From positions 1,302,001 to 1,366,000 of the forward strand of contig CP048485.1 in assembly GCA_025560025.1 (NCBI GenBank): DNA of 64,000 bases. Reading direction: 5' to 3'. Of the stretch, positions 1 through 9,979 are shown in pieces. The translations under genes and the position numbers were made by a program. The stretch comes from Agrobacterium tumefaciens. GTDB taxonomy: Bacteria; Pseudomonadota; Alphaproteobacteria; Rhizobiales; Rhizobiaceae. The notes under the pieces are model-generated. The model did no database searches. It was not told where the DNA came from and worked only from the letters and a program-made list of their open reading frames with translations. The stretch's first letter is position 1; each line of letters opens with the position of its first letter.

Positions 1-341
1 TCGCCCACCATCTCCGCCTTGTCAGGCAATTGACCGATGACGTCCTCGATCCGGTCGTTGCCGGTGAGCGTGACCGTCGCGCCGTTCGCCTCAAGGTCCC
101 TGCGCAGGCGCTGGATGATCCACGCACCTGTCGTGTCGATGGCTTCGACGGCGGAAAGATCGATCTCGACGGCGCCGCCGGATTTGCTTTTTTCGATCCG
201 GTCGAGGCTTTCAAAAATTCCGGAGAGATTGCTGTTGCGCCAGGAACCACTCATGACAAAACGCAAGCCGCCGCCGGAGACGCTGTCGTCTTCGGTGATT
301 GCGGCCGGGTTCGCCTGTTGCCGTGTGTCCTGTTCTTGCAT
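1..341 (-). CDS. STAS-domain N-terminus of MlaE-type ABC permease (partial)
   Basis: Only the first 113 codons are inside the window; the gene runs off the left edge. The translation starts MQEQDTRQQANPAAITEDD and then shows a STAS-like fold segment with a VEAIDTTGAWIIQRLRRDL core, the loop region typical of anti-anti-sigma/STAS domains. In rhizobia a STAS domain is commonly fused in front of an MlaE-family permease of the retrograde phospholipid (Mla) or solvent-tolerance ABC transporter, so that is the likely identity. The permease part is not visible, so a stand-alone STAS protein cannot be excluded. It is divergent from the epimerase gene at 485. Confidence 0.6.
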   Translation of the reverse strand, partial: MQEQDTRQQANPAAITEDDSVSGGGLRFVMSGSWRNSNLSGIFESLDRIEKSKSGGAVEIDLSAVEAIDTTGAWIIQRLRRDLEANGATVTLTGNDRIEDVIGQLPDKAEMVG

Positions 342-484
342 AATGCTCCGAGCGAGTGCAGCCGTCACGAGATTCTTAAAGGTTTCATAACGTTTTGGCC
401 TCCGGCAGGCCACAGTGACGGCTGACAATTCGTGATAAATTTGGCGTCATGTGTCTTTTGCCGCCCAATCGGAAGTGAAAAAAC

Positions 485-1468
485 ATGCCCCGTTACCTTC
501 AAGCCACAACAGAACGTTTTCCCGTCGCCGGCAGCTTCACCATTTCACGCGGCACCCGCACGCATGCGGATGTCGTAACGTGCACCATCCGCGATGGTTC
601 CTTTACCGGCATTGGCGAATGTGTGCCCTATCCGCGTTATGGCGAAAGCATCGAAGGCGTCATCGCCGATATCGAGGCGATGGCGGAACAGATCGCCGGC
701 GGCGTGACACGGCAGGAACTACAGCAGGCGATGCAACCCGGCGCCGCCCGCAATGCGGTCGATTGCGCGCTCTGGGACCTCGAAGCCAAGATCAGCGGCA
801 AAACCGTTGCCGAGCGCATCCTTGGACAGGCGGCAAAGCCGCTCGTCACAGCCTACACCATCTCGCTTGCCGATCCCGAGACCATGGCCGCGAAGACGGC
901 GGAAAATGCAGGCCGTCCGCTGCTGAAAATCAAGACCGGCACGGCGGATGACGAAGCGCGTCTAAGGGCCGTGCGCGCCGCCGCACCCGAAGCGCGCATC
1001 ATCATCGACGCCAATGAGGGCTGGAATGACTATAATATCGAATATTATCTGAGACTTGCGGCAGAGCTGAAGATATCGCTTATCGAGCAGCCGCTACCCG
1101 CCGGCAAGGATGACATCCTCGCCCGCATCGACCATCCGGTGCTGATCTGTGCCGACGAAAGCGTGCATTCCACCAAGGACCTCGCCGCCCTGCGCGACCG
1201 TTACGATGCGATCAACATCAAGCTCGACAAGACCGGCGGCCTGACCGAAGCGCTCGTCATGAAGGCGGAGGCCGAAAGGCTCGGCTTCACCATCATGGTC
1301 GGTTGCATGCTCGGCACCTCGCTCGGCATGGCGCCTGCGGTGCTCGCGGCGCAGGGCACGGCTTTTGCCGATCTCGACGGACCGCTGCTGCTGGCCGAGG
1401 ATCGTGAGCCGGGGCTGGTTTATGAGGGTTCGCTGGTTTATCCGGCGCGGCCGGAATTGTGGGGGTAA
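485..1468 (+). CDS. Dipeptide epimerase (L-Ala-D/L-Glu type), enolase superfamily
   Basis: A 327-residue protein, the usual size for YcjG/YkfB-type dipeptide epimerases, which convert L-Ala-D-Glu released from peptidoglycan to L-Ala-L-Glu for recycling. Enolase-superfamily signatures are visible: the KxK catalytic motif in LKIKTG, the metal ligand region IIIDANEGW, then LIEQPLP, CADES and the second catalytic lysine in NIKLDKTGG. The C-terminal part (MVGCMLGTSLGMAPA) matches the barrel end of this subgroup. Substrate specificity inside the superfamily cannot be settled by eye, so other L-X-dipeptides are possible. It stands alone, followed by repeats. Confidence 0.87.
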   Translation: MPRYLQATTERFPVAGSFTISRGTRTHADVVTCTIRDGSFTGIGECVPYPRYGESIEGVIADIEAMAEQIAGGVTRQELQQAMQPGAARNAVDCALWDLEAKISGKTVAERILGQAAKPLVTAYTISLADPETMAAKTAENAGRPLLKIKTGTADDEARLRAVRAAAPEARIIIDANEGWNDYNIEYYLRLAAELKISLIEQPLPAGKDDILARIDHPVLICADESVHSTKDLAALRDRYDAINIKLDKTGGLTEALVMKAEAERLGFTIMVGCMLGTSLGMAPAVLAAQGTAFADLDGPLLLAEDREPGLVYEGSLVYPARPELWG

Positions 1469-1520
1469 GTCGTGGATATTGAAGGCAGAGAAAAACGATA
1501 AGGCGCAACCTCGCCGCTCG

Positions 1521-1642
1521 TTTCTTCTCCCCGCCGGGGAGAAGGTGGCCCGAAGGGTCGGATGAGGGGGCAACGCTAGCGGTATACGGAGAGCTCGCCC
1601 CCTCATCCCGCTGCCGCGACCTTCTCCCCGGCGGGGAGAAGG
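1521..1642. repeat. RIME-like intergenic mosaic element, copy 1
   Basis: Two outer palindromes built on TTCTCCCCGCCGGGGAGAA bracket the pair GGTGGCCCGAAGGGTCGGAT and CCCCCTCATCCCGCTGCCGC. The same modules recur near 11462 and 24222. The pattern resembles the rhizobial intergenic mosaic elements (RIME). It lies between two complete genes and carries no open frame with coding character. At RNA level it would fold into strong hairpins. Confidence 0.8.
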
Positions 1643-1814
1643 CAAAAGACGCACCCGCTCGCCTTAAATGACGGAAGGGCTCGTCTATAAGGAAGGCGTG
1701 GTTATCCGGCCCCGCCGGAATTGCGGAAGTCTCGCCCAGGCACCGCATGCCAAGGCGGCATCTTCTGCGTGCCTTACCCAAAGAGTCACAGGGAAGATTG
1801 TAGAACCTCTCCTC

Positions 1815-1929
1815 CGTCATGCCGGACTTGATCCGGCATCCAGCCACGGCGCGTCTGCGCGGTGAGAAGAGTCTTGCGCGATCAAGGACTTGATCGCACT
1901 GGATCCCGGCTCAAGGCCGGGATGACGGT
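1815..1929. repeat. REP-like palindromic repeat, copy 1 (CGTCATGCCGGACTTGATCC type)
   Basis: An element bounded by CGTCATGCCGGACTTGATCC on the left and the inverted CCGGGATGACGG on the right, with an inner CGCGTCTGCGC and an internal ATCAAGGACTTGAT palindrome. Seven similar elements occur in this window, always between genes. No coding function is seen. The remaining sequence of the 1469-2003 gap is unremarkable. Confidence 0.8.
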
Positions 1930-2003
1930 GTGCAGATATTGCCACTCATGGCAGACGGTATTCCATACGAGCATACCTTCAGCGCCCGTCAAACGCCCCC
2001 AAC

Positions 2004-2843
2004 TCAGGCCGCGTGCTTCCCGATCAGCCCCGGAATATTCACCGGCTCCATCTCGTCCGAAGCATGTTCGGCGGTAACGTCGCTCGTCTGCATCCAGGTG
2101 ATCAGCTCGAAGCTGCCATCGGCATTTTCGGCGATCGCCGTGCAGCTCTCCACCCAGTCGCCGGTATTGATGTAGCGGATACCGTCCATGTCTTCCATGA
2201 CTGCATGGTGAATGTGTCCACAGATGACGCCGTCGACATTGTTGCGCCGTGCCTCGTCAGCCACCACGCGCTGGAATTCGCCGATGAAGTTGACAGCGTG
2301 CTTGACCTGCAGCTTGGCCCAGGCCGAAAACGACCAGTAAGGCAGGCCGATGCGGCGGCGCACGGCGGCAATGGCGATGTTGATGGCGATCGCCGCGTCA
2401 TAGGCCCAGTCGCCGAGATAGGCGAGCAGGCGGGCATTGCGCACCACCACGTCGAACTCGTCGCCATGGATGACCAGATATTTCTTGCCGTCGGCGGCCT
2501 CATGGATCATGCGCTCGGCCACTTCGATGCCGCCGAAATGCATGCCCGGAAATTCCCGCAGGAATTCATCGTGATTGCCGGGAATATAGACGATGCGCGT
2601 TCCCTTGCGGGCCTTGCGCAGCAGCTTCTGCACCACATCGTTGCAGCCCTGCGGCCAGTACCAGCTGCGGCGCAGGCGCCAGCCGTCGACGATGTCGCCG
2701 ACGAGAATGATCGTCTCGGCCTCGTGATATTTCAGGAAGTCGAGCAGATAATCCGTCTTGGCCGCCTTGGAACCAAGATGGACATCCGAAATGAAAAGCG
2801 TTCTGAACTGTCTGGTTTCGATTTGACCGGCCACGGATTTCAT
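2004..2843 (-). CDS. LpxH-like metallophosphoesterase (UDP-2,3-diacylglucosamine diphosphatase family)
   Basis: A 279-residue calcineurin-like phosphoesterase with all metal motifs: DVHLG (D20, H22), GDIVDGW (D50), GNHDEF (N90, H91), IHGDEFD and GHIHHAV. The family (COG2908) includes LpxH, which releases lipid X from UDP-2,3-diacylglucosamine in lipid A synthesis, but rhizobia are thought to use LpxI for that step. This protein may therefore act on another pyrophosphate or phosphodiester. It is soluble with no signal peptide. The gene is monocistronic and divergent from the malic enzyme gene. Confidence 0.8.
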   Translation of the reverse strand: MKSVAGQIETRQFRTLFISDVHLGSKAAKTDYLLDFLKYHEAETIILVGDIVDGWRLRRSWYWPQGCNDVVQKLLRKARKGTRIVYIPGNHDEFLREFPGMHFGGIEVAERMIHEAADGKKYLVIHGDEFDVVVRNARLLAYLGDWAYDAAIAINIAIAAVRRRIGLPYWSFSAWAKLQVKHAVNFIGEFQRVVADEARRNNVDGVICGHIHHAVMEDMDGIRYINTGDWVESCTAIAENADGSFELITWMQTSDVTAEHASDEMEPVNIPGLIGKHAA

Positions 2844-3071
2844 CCCCCTGTTCGGTTGCGTCCCTGCGGCTTTCTTACCTCTCAGAACCAGACTCGTGTT
2901 TCAGCAACATGACAGAGACGGGTTTTTGTATGGAATATGACTGATGGCTTCACGAAAACGCGAATAAGCCATGGCCGCATTTGCATAAGGTGCGGTCAAA
3001 TAACGGCTGTACCACGGGGAAGTTTGTTGTATTCAGGGGGCCGGAATTGAACCAGACATGACGGTGGAAGA

Positions 3072-5387
3072 ATGACCTCTCACGATAAGAACAACACGCC
3101 CGCCAACACGGCAAAGGCCGACATCGAGGAACAGGCGCTCTTTTTCCACCGCTATCCGCGCCCCGGCAAGCTGGAAATCCAGGCCACCAAGCCGCTCGGC
3201 AACCAGCGCGATCTGGCGCTGGCCTATTCGCCGGGCGTCGCTGCGCCCTGTCTCGCCATCCATGAGAATCCCGAGATGGCGGCGGACTATACCGCCCGCG
3301 CCAACCTCGTCGCCGTCATCTCCAACGGCACCGCCGTGCTCGGCCTTGGCAATATCGGCCCGCTCGCCTCCAAGCCTGTCATGGAGGGCAAGGCCGTCCT
3401 CTTCAAGAAATTCGCCGGCATCGACGTCTTCGACATCGAGATCGACGCGCCCGGCATCAATGACATGGTCTCGACCATCGCAGCGCTGGAGCCCACCTTC
3501 GGCGGCATCAACCTTGAGGACATCAAGGCGCCGGAATGTTTCGAGGTGGAACGCCAGCTGCGCGAAAAGATGAACATCCCGGTCTTCCACGATGACCAGC
3601 ACGGCACCGCGATCATCGTCGCCGCCGCCGTCACCAATGCGCTGGAACTCGCCGGAAAATCGCTCTCGAGCGTCAAGATCGTCGCCTCGGGTGCAGGTGC
3701 GGCAGCCCTTGCGTGCCTCAACCTGCTCGTTGCCATGGGCGCGAAGAAAGAAAACATCTGGGTCCACGACATTGAAGGCCTCGTTTATGACGGCCGCAAC
3801 ACGCTGATGGACGAGTGGAAGGAAGTTTACGCCCAGAAGACCGACAAGCGCGTCCTGGCCGAAACCATCGACGGCGCGGATGTCTTCCTCGGCCTTTCCG
3901 CCGCTGGCGTGCTGAAGCCGGAACTGCTGGAGCGCATGGCGGAAAACCCGCTGATCCTCGCGCTTGCCAACCCCAATCCGGAAATCATGCCGGAGGCTGC
4001 ACGTGCGGCCCGACCGGATGCGATGATCTGCACCGGCCGTTCGGATTTCCCGAACCAGGTCAACAACGTTCTCTGCTTCCCTTACATCTTCCGCGGCGCG
4101 CTGGATTGCGGCGCAACCACGATCAACGAGGAAATGAAGATGGCCGCCGTTCAGGCCATCGCCGAACTCGCGCGTGAGGAAGTCTCCGAAGTCGCGGCAA
4201 AAGCCTATAGCGGTGAAACCCCGATCTTCGGCCCGAACTACCTCATCCCCTCGCCCTTCGATCCACGCCTCATCCTGCGCATTGCACCCGCCGTTGCCCG
4301 TGCTGCTGCCGCAAGCGGCGTCGCCGCCCGGCCGATCACCGATTTCGAAGCCTATCTCGACCAGCTGAACCGTTTCGTCTGGCGCTCCGGCTTCATCATG
4401 AAGCCGGTCTTCAATGCCGCCAAGGCTGCCGAAAAGAAGCGCATCATCTTTGCCGAAGGCGAAGACGAGCGTGTGCTGCGCGCCGCCCAGGTGCTCCTGG
4501 AAGAAGGCACCGGCATTCCGATCCTCATCGGCCGTCCGCAGATCATCGAAACGCGCCTGAAGCGCTTCGGCCTGCGCATCCGCCCGCATGCGGATTTCGC
4601 CGTGGTCAATCCGGAAGACGATCCGCGCTACCGCGATTACGTTGATGACTATTTCGCCCTCGTCGGTCGCGCCGGCATCAACCCGGAGGCGGCCCGTACC
4701 ATCGTGCGTACCAACTCCACCGTCATCGGTGCGCTTGCGGTGAAGCGTGATGAGGCGGATGCGCTGATCTGCGGCCTCGAAGGCCGTTATGACCGCCACC
4801 TGCGCGACGTGAACCAGATCATCGGCAAGCAGGAAGGCGTGCGTTCCTTCGCCGGCCTCAGCCTGCTCATCACCCAGCAGGGTGCGCTGTTCCTCACCGA
4901 TACTTTCGTGAATTACGACCCGACCTCCGAGGAAGTGGCGGAAATGGCCATTCTCGCGGCCAAGGAAATCCGCCGCTTCGGCATCACGCCGAAGATCGCC
5001 CTCGCCAGCCATTCCAATTTCGGTTCCCGCGATTCCGAAAGCGCCCGCAAGATGCGCCGCGCCCTGAAGATCGTGCAGGAAGCCGCACCGGAACTGGAAG
5101 TGGACGGCGAAATGCAGGGTGGCTCGGCGCTGTCGGAAGCGCTGCGCAAGCGCGCCATGCCGAACAGCGTGCTGACCGGTGAAGCGAACCTGCTGGTCTT
5201 CCCGAACCTCGATGCCGCCAACATCACCCTCGGTGTCACCCGCACCTTGACGGAAGGCCTGCATGTCGGCCCGATCCTGCTCGGCACGGCCCTGCCCGCC
5301 CATATCCTGTCGCCCAGCGTCACCTCGCGCGGCGTGGTCAACATGGCGGCGTTTGCCGTGGTGCAGGCCTCGCACCCTTCGGTGTGA
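3072..5387 (+). CDS. maeB: Malic enzyme with C-terminal phosphotransacetylase-like domain
   Basis: A 771-residue hybrid malic enzyme that oxidatively decarboxylates malate to pyruvate with NAD(P). Residues about 20-430 are the malic enzyme part ([13 protein letters not shown], the metal/catalytic segment [11 protein letters not shown], the dinucleotide fold [15 protein letters not shown]). Residues about 440-770 resemble phosphate acetyltransferase ([15 protein letters not shown], the segment with [22 protein letters not shown]), as in rhizobial DME and TME. The PTA-like domain normally lacks transferase activity and is regulatory. NAD versus NADP preference cannot be decided here. The ATG at 3072 was chosen for homology; a hairpin follows the stop. 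Confidence 0.93.
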   Translation: MTSHDKNNTPANTAKADIEEQALFFHRYPRPGKLEIQATKPLGNQRDLALAYSPGVAAPCLAIHENPEMAADYTARANLVAVISNGTAVLGLGNIGPLASKPVMEGKAVLFKKFAGIDVFDIEIDAPGINDMVSTIAALEPTFGGINLEDIKAPECFEVERQLREKMNIPVFHDDQHGTAIIVAAAVTNALELAGKSLSSVKIVASGAGAAALACLNLLVAMGAKKENIWVHDIEGLVYDGRNTLMDEWKEVYAQKTDKRVLAETIDGADVFLGLSAAGVLKPELLERMAENPLILALANPNPEIMPEAARAARPDAMICTGRSDFPNQVNNVLCFPYIFRGALDCGATTINEEMKMAAVQAIAELAREEVSEVAAKAYSGETPIFGPNYLIPSPFDPRLILRIAPAVARAAAASGVAARPITDFEAYLDQLNRFVWRSGFIMKPVFNAAKAAEKKRIIFAEGEDERVLRAAQVLLEEGTGIPILIGRPQIIETRLKRFGLRIRPHADFAVVNPEDDPRYRDYVDDYFALVGRAGINPEAARTIVRTNSTVIGALAVKRDEADALICGLEGRYDRHLRDVNQIIGKQEGVRSFAGLSLLITQQGALFLTDTFVNYDPTSEEVAEMAILAAKEIRRFGITPKIALASHSNFGSRDSESARKMRRALKIVQEAAPELEVDGEMQGGSALSEALRKRAMPNSVLTGEANLLVFPNLDAANITLGVTRTLTEGLHVGPILLGTALPAHILSPSVTSRGVVNMAAFAVVQASHPSV

Positions 5388-5416
5388 TAGAGGCCGCATT
5401 AACGCAATTTTGAACA

Positions 5417-5443
5417 GGCTGTTGCCGCATTGCGGCAACAGCC
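5417..5443 (+). terminator. Hairpin after malic enzyme gene
   Basis: GGCTGTTGCCGC and GCGGCAACAGCC form a perfect 12-bp stem with a 3-nt loop, 30 bp downstream of the malic enzyme stop. There is no T-run after it, so it may act as a weak intrinsic terminator or as a 3' end stabiliser. Confidence 0.55.
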
Positions 5444-5523
5444 CATGTTATCTTCCTGAAACACGGATTTCGTGAAGTATAACGCCCCTGCCACCGGCCG
5501 GGGACATCGAACGGATCGAACAA

Positions 5524-6630
5524 TTGACCCGCCGCAGCCGCATCATCGGCCTCCTGCTTCCCCTTGTTTTCGTCGCCCCGGCCGCCGCTTTCGCGGATCA
5601 GGTCTGTGATACGCTCTACGCGCAATTGCGCGAGCCGCCCCGCGTCATCGGCAATACGGCCGAGGTGCGGCGTTATGCCAATGCGCTCGCCCGTCAGAAC
5701 ATCGTGATCCGCAAGATCAGGAACGACCTGCGCAGCTATGGCTGCTCATCCGGCAGCGTCATCGTCTATGGCAGCCCCAATGCCGGGCTCTGCGCCGAGA
5801 TCGGCGATGCGCTGGTGGATGCCGAAGCCGAACGCGATGCCATCATCCGCGACCGCGACGATGCCATGGCGGCCGCGCGTGACAATGGCGGCGACGTCAG
5901 GCGCCAGCGTATTCTCGCCGCCCTCGATGCCAATGGCTGCAGCACCGTGCCGCAAACGGAAACGCAATTGCCTCCGCCGTCACCCGATGTGACGCGTTAT
6001 CCCGACGCCTTCCGCCAGCAGGGCAATCAGCCGGGACAGGCCGGGCTTTCGCCCTACCCCAACGCCTCCGCCGAGGGCGGGCTTAGAACACTCTGCGTGC
6101 GCACCTGCGACGGCTCGTTTTTCCCCATTGCGTCCAACGCCTCGCCGCTCGATTTCCGCGCCCAGGCGGAGCAATGCCAGAAAATGTGTCCGGGAACTGA
6201 GACGGAGCTTTATTTCCACTCCATGACGGATCAGGAAACGGCCGACATGGTGTCTGCCGAAACCGGAAAGCCCTACAAGGACCTGCCGACCGCGTTCGCC
6301 TACAGGAATGCCTCGGCAAAGGCGCCGGGCTGCGCCTGCAACATGGCCGCCTATCACGATGAAATGCAAAAGCAGGAAGAGGCAGCCCGGCCGGAAGCCG
6401 AAAAACCCTATTCCGGCATCACCACCATCCCATCACCGCAAGGCGACAAGGCTCCGAAACCCGCTGAGCAGCAGCAGGCCGCAAAGCCGCCGGAGCAACC
6501 GGTTCCTGAACGCGACTACGACCCGAACGACAGCAAGGTCCGCGTCATCGGCCCGAAATTCCTGCCCGACCAGACAGGCCGGATCGACCTCAAAAACCCG
6601 GCATTGAAGGGCATACAGCCGCAGCAATAA
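5524..6630 (+). CDS. Secreted DUF2865-type protein
   Basis: A 368-residue exported protein of unknown function. A TTG start opens a typical signal peptide (RRSR, hydrophobic core IIGLLLPLVFVAPAAA, cleavage near AFADQ). The mature part carries a conserved cysteine-rich block (residues about 190-280: CVRTCDGSFFPI, CQKMCPGTETELYF, CACNMAAYHDEM) matching DUF2865 of rhizobiales. The C-terminal 80 residues are rich in Pro, Lys and Gln and probably disordered. The paired cysteines suggest periplasmic disulfides. The family has no established role. Alternative starts are few because the signal peptide begins right at the TTG. Confidence 0.8.
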   Translation: MTRRSRIIGLLLPLVFVAPAAAFADQVCDTLYAQLREPPRVIGNTAEVRRYANALARQNIVIRKIRNDLRSYGCSSGSVIVYGSPNAGLCAEIGDALVDAEAERDAIIRDRDDAMAAARDNGGDVRRQRILAALDANGCSTVPQTETQLPPPSPDVTRYPDAFRQQGNQPGQAGLSPYPNASAEGGLRTLCVRTCDGSFFPIASNASPLDFRAQAEQCQKMCPGTETELYFHSMTDQETADMVSAETGKPYKDLPTAFAYRNASAKAPGCACNMAAYHDEMQKQEEAARPEAEKPYSGITTIPSPQGDKAPKPAEQQQAAKPPEQPVPERDYDPNDSKVRVIGPKFLPDQTGRIDLKNPALKGIQPQQ

Positions 6631-6803
6631 ACGCGCCGCGATGTTTTAAGCCGGCTGGCAACCGCAATCGGATTGCGCCGCATCCCTGCGCGCTGCGTCC
6701 GTCATCTGACCCGCTTTGATCCACGATCGGGCATTGAGCGACATATAGTCTTCACCTCGTTTGCCGGCAAATATTCGCACACAACCGTTACGCACAAACG
6801 CGA

Positions 6804-6854
6804 TTGACTTCCCCTAAAAGGTGCATACTATCGAGAAATCCACTTAAAGTGGAT
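6804..6854 (+). promoter_or_regulatory. Sigma70-type promoter with palindromic operator
   Basis: A -35 box TTGACT (6804-6809) and a -10 box TACTAT (6826-6831) are separated by 16 bp. Seven bases after the -10 box, across the expected start point, lies a perfect inverted repeat, ATCCACTT-A-AAGTGGAT (6838-6854). A dimeric repressor bound there would block initiation. It precedes the 7005 gene with a leader of about 165 nt; the rest of the 6631-7003 gap shows no gene. Confidence 0.6.
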
Positions 6855-7004
6855 CAGCACTCAAAGTAAAATACAGACCGCTCGCGCGGCTTCGGCCCCG
6901 CGCGCCCTTCATGCATCTCCAGACGAAGACGTCGTCCATCTCAGCCCGAGTGGACGATCAGAGTTTCATTGCCTTTTGAAGCCCACAACCATCAGGAGTA
7001 AGCC

Positions 7005-7664
7005 ATGACATCCATTCAAATCACCGCCACCGGCGTAAAATTGCTCGATCCTTTCGTTCCGGTCATCGCCACTTTGCCGACAGGCGAAGCAAAGGAGTCC
7101 TATTCCATCTCCGTTTCCGGCATGGGGCAGCTGACCGGCATTTCCTATACCGTTCCGGCCCACACCACCGGAAAGATCAAGGCCCAGCTGCAGATCTCGG
7201 CCCTCTCCAGCCAGGATGTGAAGGACCTCAACGCACTTGCACTGGGAATGCTGGAAGCGTCCTATCGCGAGGAGATCAACGAATACGAAAAGACCACCGC
7301 CAGCGCCAACCTGTCGGTCTGGACATGGTTCTTCGGCGGCGGCGGCGCGTCGGCATCCTATGAAAAGACCAGGCAGGAAATGCGCTCCAAGGGCCTGACC
7401 GAACAGCAGATCACCATGCTGATGGATGCCTTCCTGGAACGCGCAAAAAACATGTCAACCGTCGAGATCGAGTTCTACGTGAACAATCAGAACAACGACT
7501 ACGCTGTCTCCGGTGACGTCTATCTCTACACCGTATCCGGCACGATCAGCACTGAAAAAGGCACCTCCCAATACCGCATGCTGGCCGATCAGGCAGCAGC
7601 CGGCGGCCCTCCGCCCGCAGGAGGCGGCGCGCCGTCCAGCGGCAAGATCATTCCCTTGAACTGA
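7005..7664 (+). CDS. Unrecognised 219-aa cytoplasmic protein paired with trypsin-like protease
   Basis: I do not recognise this family. The ATG at 7005 has a good ribosome site (AGGAG, 6 nt upstream). There is no signal peptide. The first 65 residues look beta-rich (TSIQITATGVKLL, SISVSGMGQLTGISY). Residues about 75-150 look helical around a short Trp/Gly segment (WTWFFGGGGAS). Residues about 150-185 return to beta strands (VEIEFYVNN, GDVYLYTVSGTI). A Pro/Gly-rich tail GGPPPAGGGAPSSGK ends the protein. The gene is 93 bp upstream of the protease gene on the same strand and behind an operator-bearing promoter, so the two are probably co-expressed. It could be a substrate, partner or inhibitor of the protease; that is inference. 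Confidence 0.7.
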   Translation: MTSIQITATGVKLLDPFVPVIATLPTGEAKESYSISVSGMGQLTGISYTVPAHTTGKIKAQLQISALSSQDVKDLNALALGMLEASYREEINEYEKTTASANLSVWTWFFGGGGASASYEKTRQEMRSKGLTEQQITMLMDAFLERAKNMSTVEIEFYVNNQNNDYAVSGDVYLYTVSGTISTEKGTSQYRMLADQAAAGGPPPAGGGAPSSGKIIPLN

Positions 7665-7757
7665 TGCTTGCAATCCCGTGCGGCGCTGGCCTCCACCCCG
7701 GCGCCGGCGCCGCCCGGTCGACATCCGTTTTCACCCTTTTACCCATGAGGCAAGCGA

Positions 7758-8717
7758 ATGACTTTCGAGGAACTCACCGCGCTCAAGGAGCGGCACTACC
7801 ACCAATTGACAGGCATACCCGGCGTCACGGCAATCGGCGTCGGACTGCTTGAAGACGACACCGGCGAACTGACCCAGGAGCTGGGCCTGATCCTCTACCA
7901 GCATGCGCCGGAAGCATCGCTGCAGGCAAGCCTGATGACGACACTCGGCGGCGCGCCGGTGCAGGTGCGGGAGGGCTCTTTCATACGCCCGCATGAGGCC
8001 TTGAGAACGCCGCCTGTTCCGGGAACGGAATTGAAGGATCATCCAAGACGCCTCTCCGACAATCCGCGCGAGAAGATCGTGGAGCCGATGGTCGGCGGCA
8101 TCAGCGGTAGCCCGGATTACTGGTCGTGGACCGATACCGTCGGCACCATCGGGCTGGTCGTCAGGGCCGCCAATGGAGCGCCGCTGATCGTGAGCAATGC
8201 GCATGTCATCTGCCGGGACAATGGACAGATCGGCGATGACGTCTCGCAGCCGGCACGCACCTGGCTCGGTGATCTCGCCGCCAATATCGTCGCCCTGCAG
8301 AGGGGCAACATCGTCTATCAGGGAACCAGCTATGGCGTCGATGCGGCCGTTGCCAGCCCCACAAACGGCCGGCTCGCCACCATCGGCGCGATCTACAACC
8401 TTCCCTCACCGGTGGGAGCAGCCGTTGCGGCACTCAACATGAATGTCACGAAATCGGGGGTGACGACGAACATCACCAATGGCGTCGTTTCCGGCTTTTA
8501 CGATGTGCAGCAGCCGAACATGCGCAACCAGATCGGCATATCACCCCGCCGCGCCGGCGAGGTTTTCAGCCAGCCGGGCGATAGCGGCAGCGCCGTGATC
8601 GACACGGCGGGCAACAACGTCGTCGGGCTGTTTTGGGGCGCAAGCGCCCAGGGCACGATCAGCCTCGCCAGCCCCATCCAACCCATCCTCAATCTTTTCA
8701 ACTGCACCATCGTCTGA
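7758..8717 (+). CDS. Trypsin-fold serine protease, cytoplasmic type
   Basis: A 319-residue protein with a complete chymotrypsin-like triad in order: H149 in SNAHV, D195 in YGVDAAVA and S276 in QPGDSGSAV. A separate N-terminal module (residues about 5-85, with GIPGVTAIGVGLLEDD) resembles the VxGVGVG module seen ahead of some bacterial trypsin-like domains. There is no signal peptide and no transmembrane segment, which is unusual for this fold and points to an intracellular target. A ribosome site GAGG precedes the ATG. It follows the 7005 gene, its likely operon partner. Natural substrate unknown. Confidence 0.82.
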   Translation: MTFEELTALKERHYHQLTGIPGVTAIGVGLLEDDTGELTQELGLILYQHAPEASLQASLMTTLGGAPVQVREGSFIRPHEALRTPPVPGTELKDHPRRLSDNPREKIVEPMVGGISGSPDYWSWTDTVGTIGLVVRAANGAPLIVSNAHVICRDNGQIGDDVSQPARTWLGDLAANIVALQRGNIVYQGTSYGVDAAVASPTNGRLATIGAIYNLPSPVGAAVAALNMNVTKSGVTTNITNGVVSGFYDVQQPNMRNQIGISPRRAGEVFSQPGDSGSAVIDTAGNNVVGLFWGASAQGTISLASPIQPILNLFNCTIV

Positions 8718-8798
8718 CGCATGAAAAACGTCTGACAGATGGAAAACCATCCTTTCCGAGCGCTCATTCGGGAAGGGTGCCCCCCAAAGCGAAGCCGC

Positions 8799-9515
<717 letters not shown>

Positions 9516-9594
9516 TTATCCCCAACAATGCGGGCGCGGCTGTGCTGAAACCTTACCGGTTTTCGCCTGCACGACACGCCTCTTCAACAACCTG

Positions 9595-9782
9595 CCGCCG
9601 TCCACGCGGTTCGGTCTATCCCGTCAGGCCGGTCTTCTGACTCGGCTTCATCCGCCCTTTTCGCCTTCCCGAACTGCTTCAGTGGCTTGTGAAAAGGGCA
9701 TCAGCCTCACAGCGCTGGGCACGTTCCGGTCTTTCACCGGATTCCCGATTCTCCCACCGCAACCGGCGGGCACCTGACGCAG
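9595..9782 (-). promoter_or_regulatory. Cobalamin (AdoCbl) riboswitch upstream of bluB
   Basis: Read on the minus strand, the element starts with GGTGCCCGCCGG near 9774, passes through AATCGGGAATCCGGTG and reaches the B12 box AGTCAGAAGACCGGCCT near 9626-9642. The order and wording match the cobalamin riboswitch family. About 80 nt separate its end from the bluB start, enough for a switch acting on transcription or translation. Confidence 0.9.
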
Positions 9783-9854
9783 AAAGCTATGGGCAAGAAG
9801 GCTTGCGAAGGCAAGTGTCTTGCAGGACTGTGCGGCAATGTGACCACGGCACAC

Positions 9855-9966
9855 CGTCATAGCGGTCTTGAGCAACATCCAGACAGCCCAAGTCTTTGGG
9901 CTGAAAAGAGGCCTTTCGACGCGCAGACGCGCATCGGCTGGATGCCGGATCAAGTCCGGCATGACG
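9855..9966. repeat. REP-like palindromic repeat, copy 2
   Basis: Contains AGCCCAAGTCTTTGGGCT, CGCGCAGACGCGC and the arm GCCGGATCAAGTCCGGCATG. The left arm is degenerate (AGCGGTCTTGAGCAACATCC), so this copy has decayed on one side. It sits between the riboswitch and the TolB-like gene. Confidence 0.75.
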
Positions 9967-9979
9967 GAAGAAGAATAGA

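Noticed and set aside
1521..1642. Strong hairpins read as rho-independent terminators
   Set aside because: The modules recur in other gaps in both orientations and lack T-runs, so they are repeats first; any terminator role is secondary.
3033..5438. Very long open frame (about 800 codons) on the strand opposite the malic enzyme
   Set aside because: It mirrors the malic enzyme's codon pattern; the plus-strand frame has clear domains, and the antisense product is a low-order His/Asp/Arg/Gly-rich sequence. The same holds for antisense frames over 13438-15540, 28928-30097, 40781-42922 and 51182-52408.
5417..5443. Regulatory RNA element upstream of the DUF2865 gene
   Set aside because: The hairpin is closer to the malic enzyme stop and has terminator-like form; no riboswitch consensus was recognised.
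7005..7664. The 219-residue protein as a secreted or tail-fibre protein
   Set aside because: No signal peptide, no collagen-like or tail repeats beyond a short Gly/Pro tail, and no phage genes nearby.
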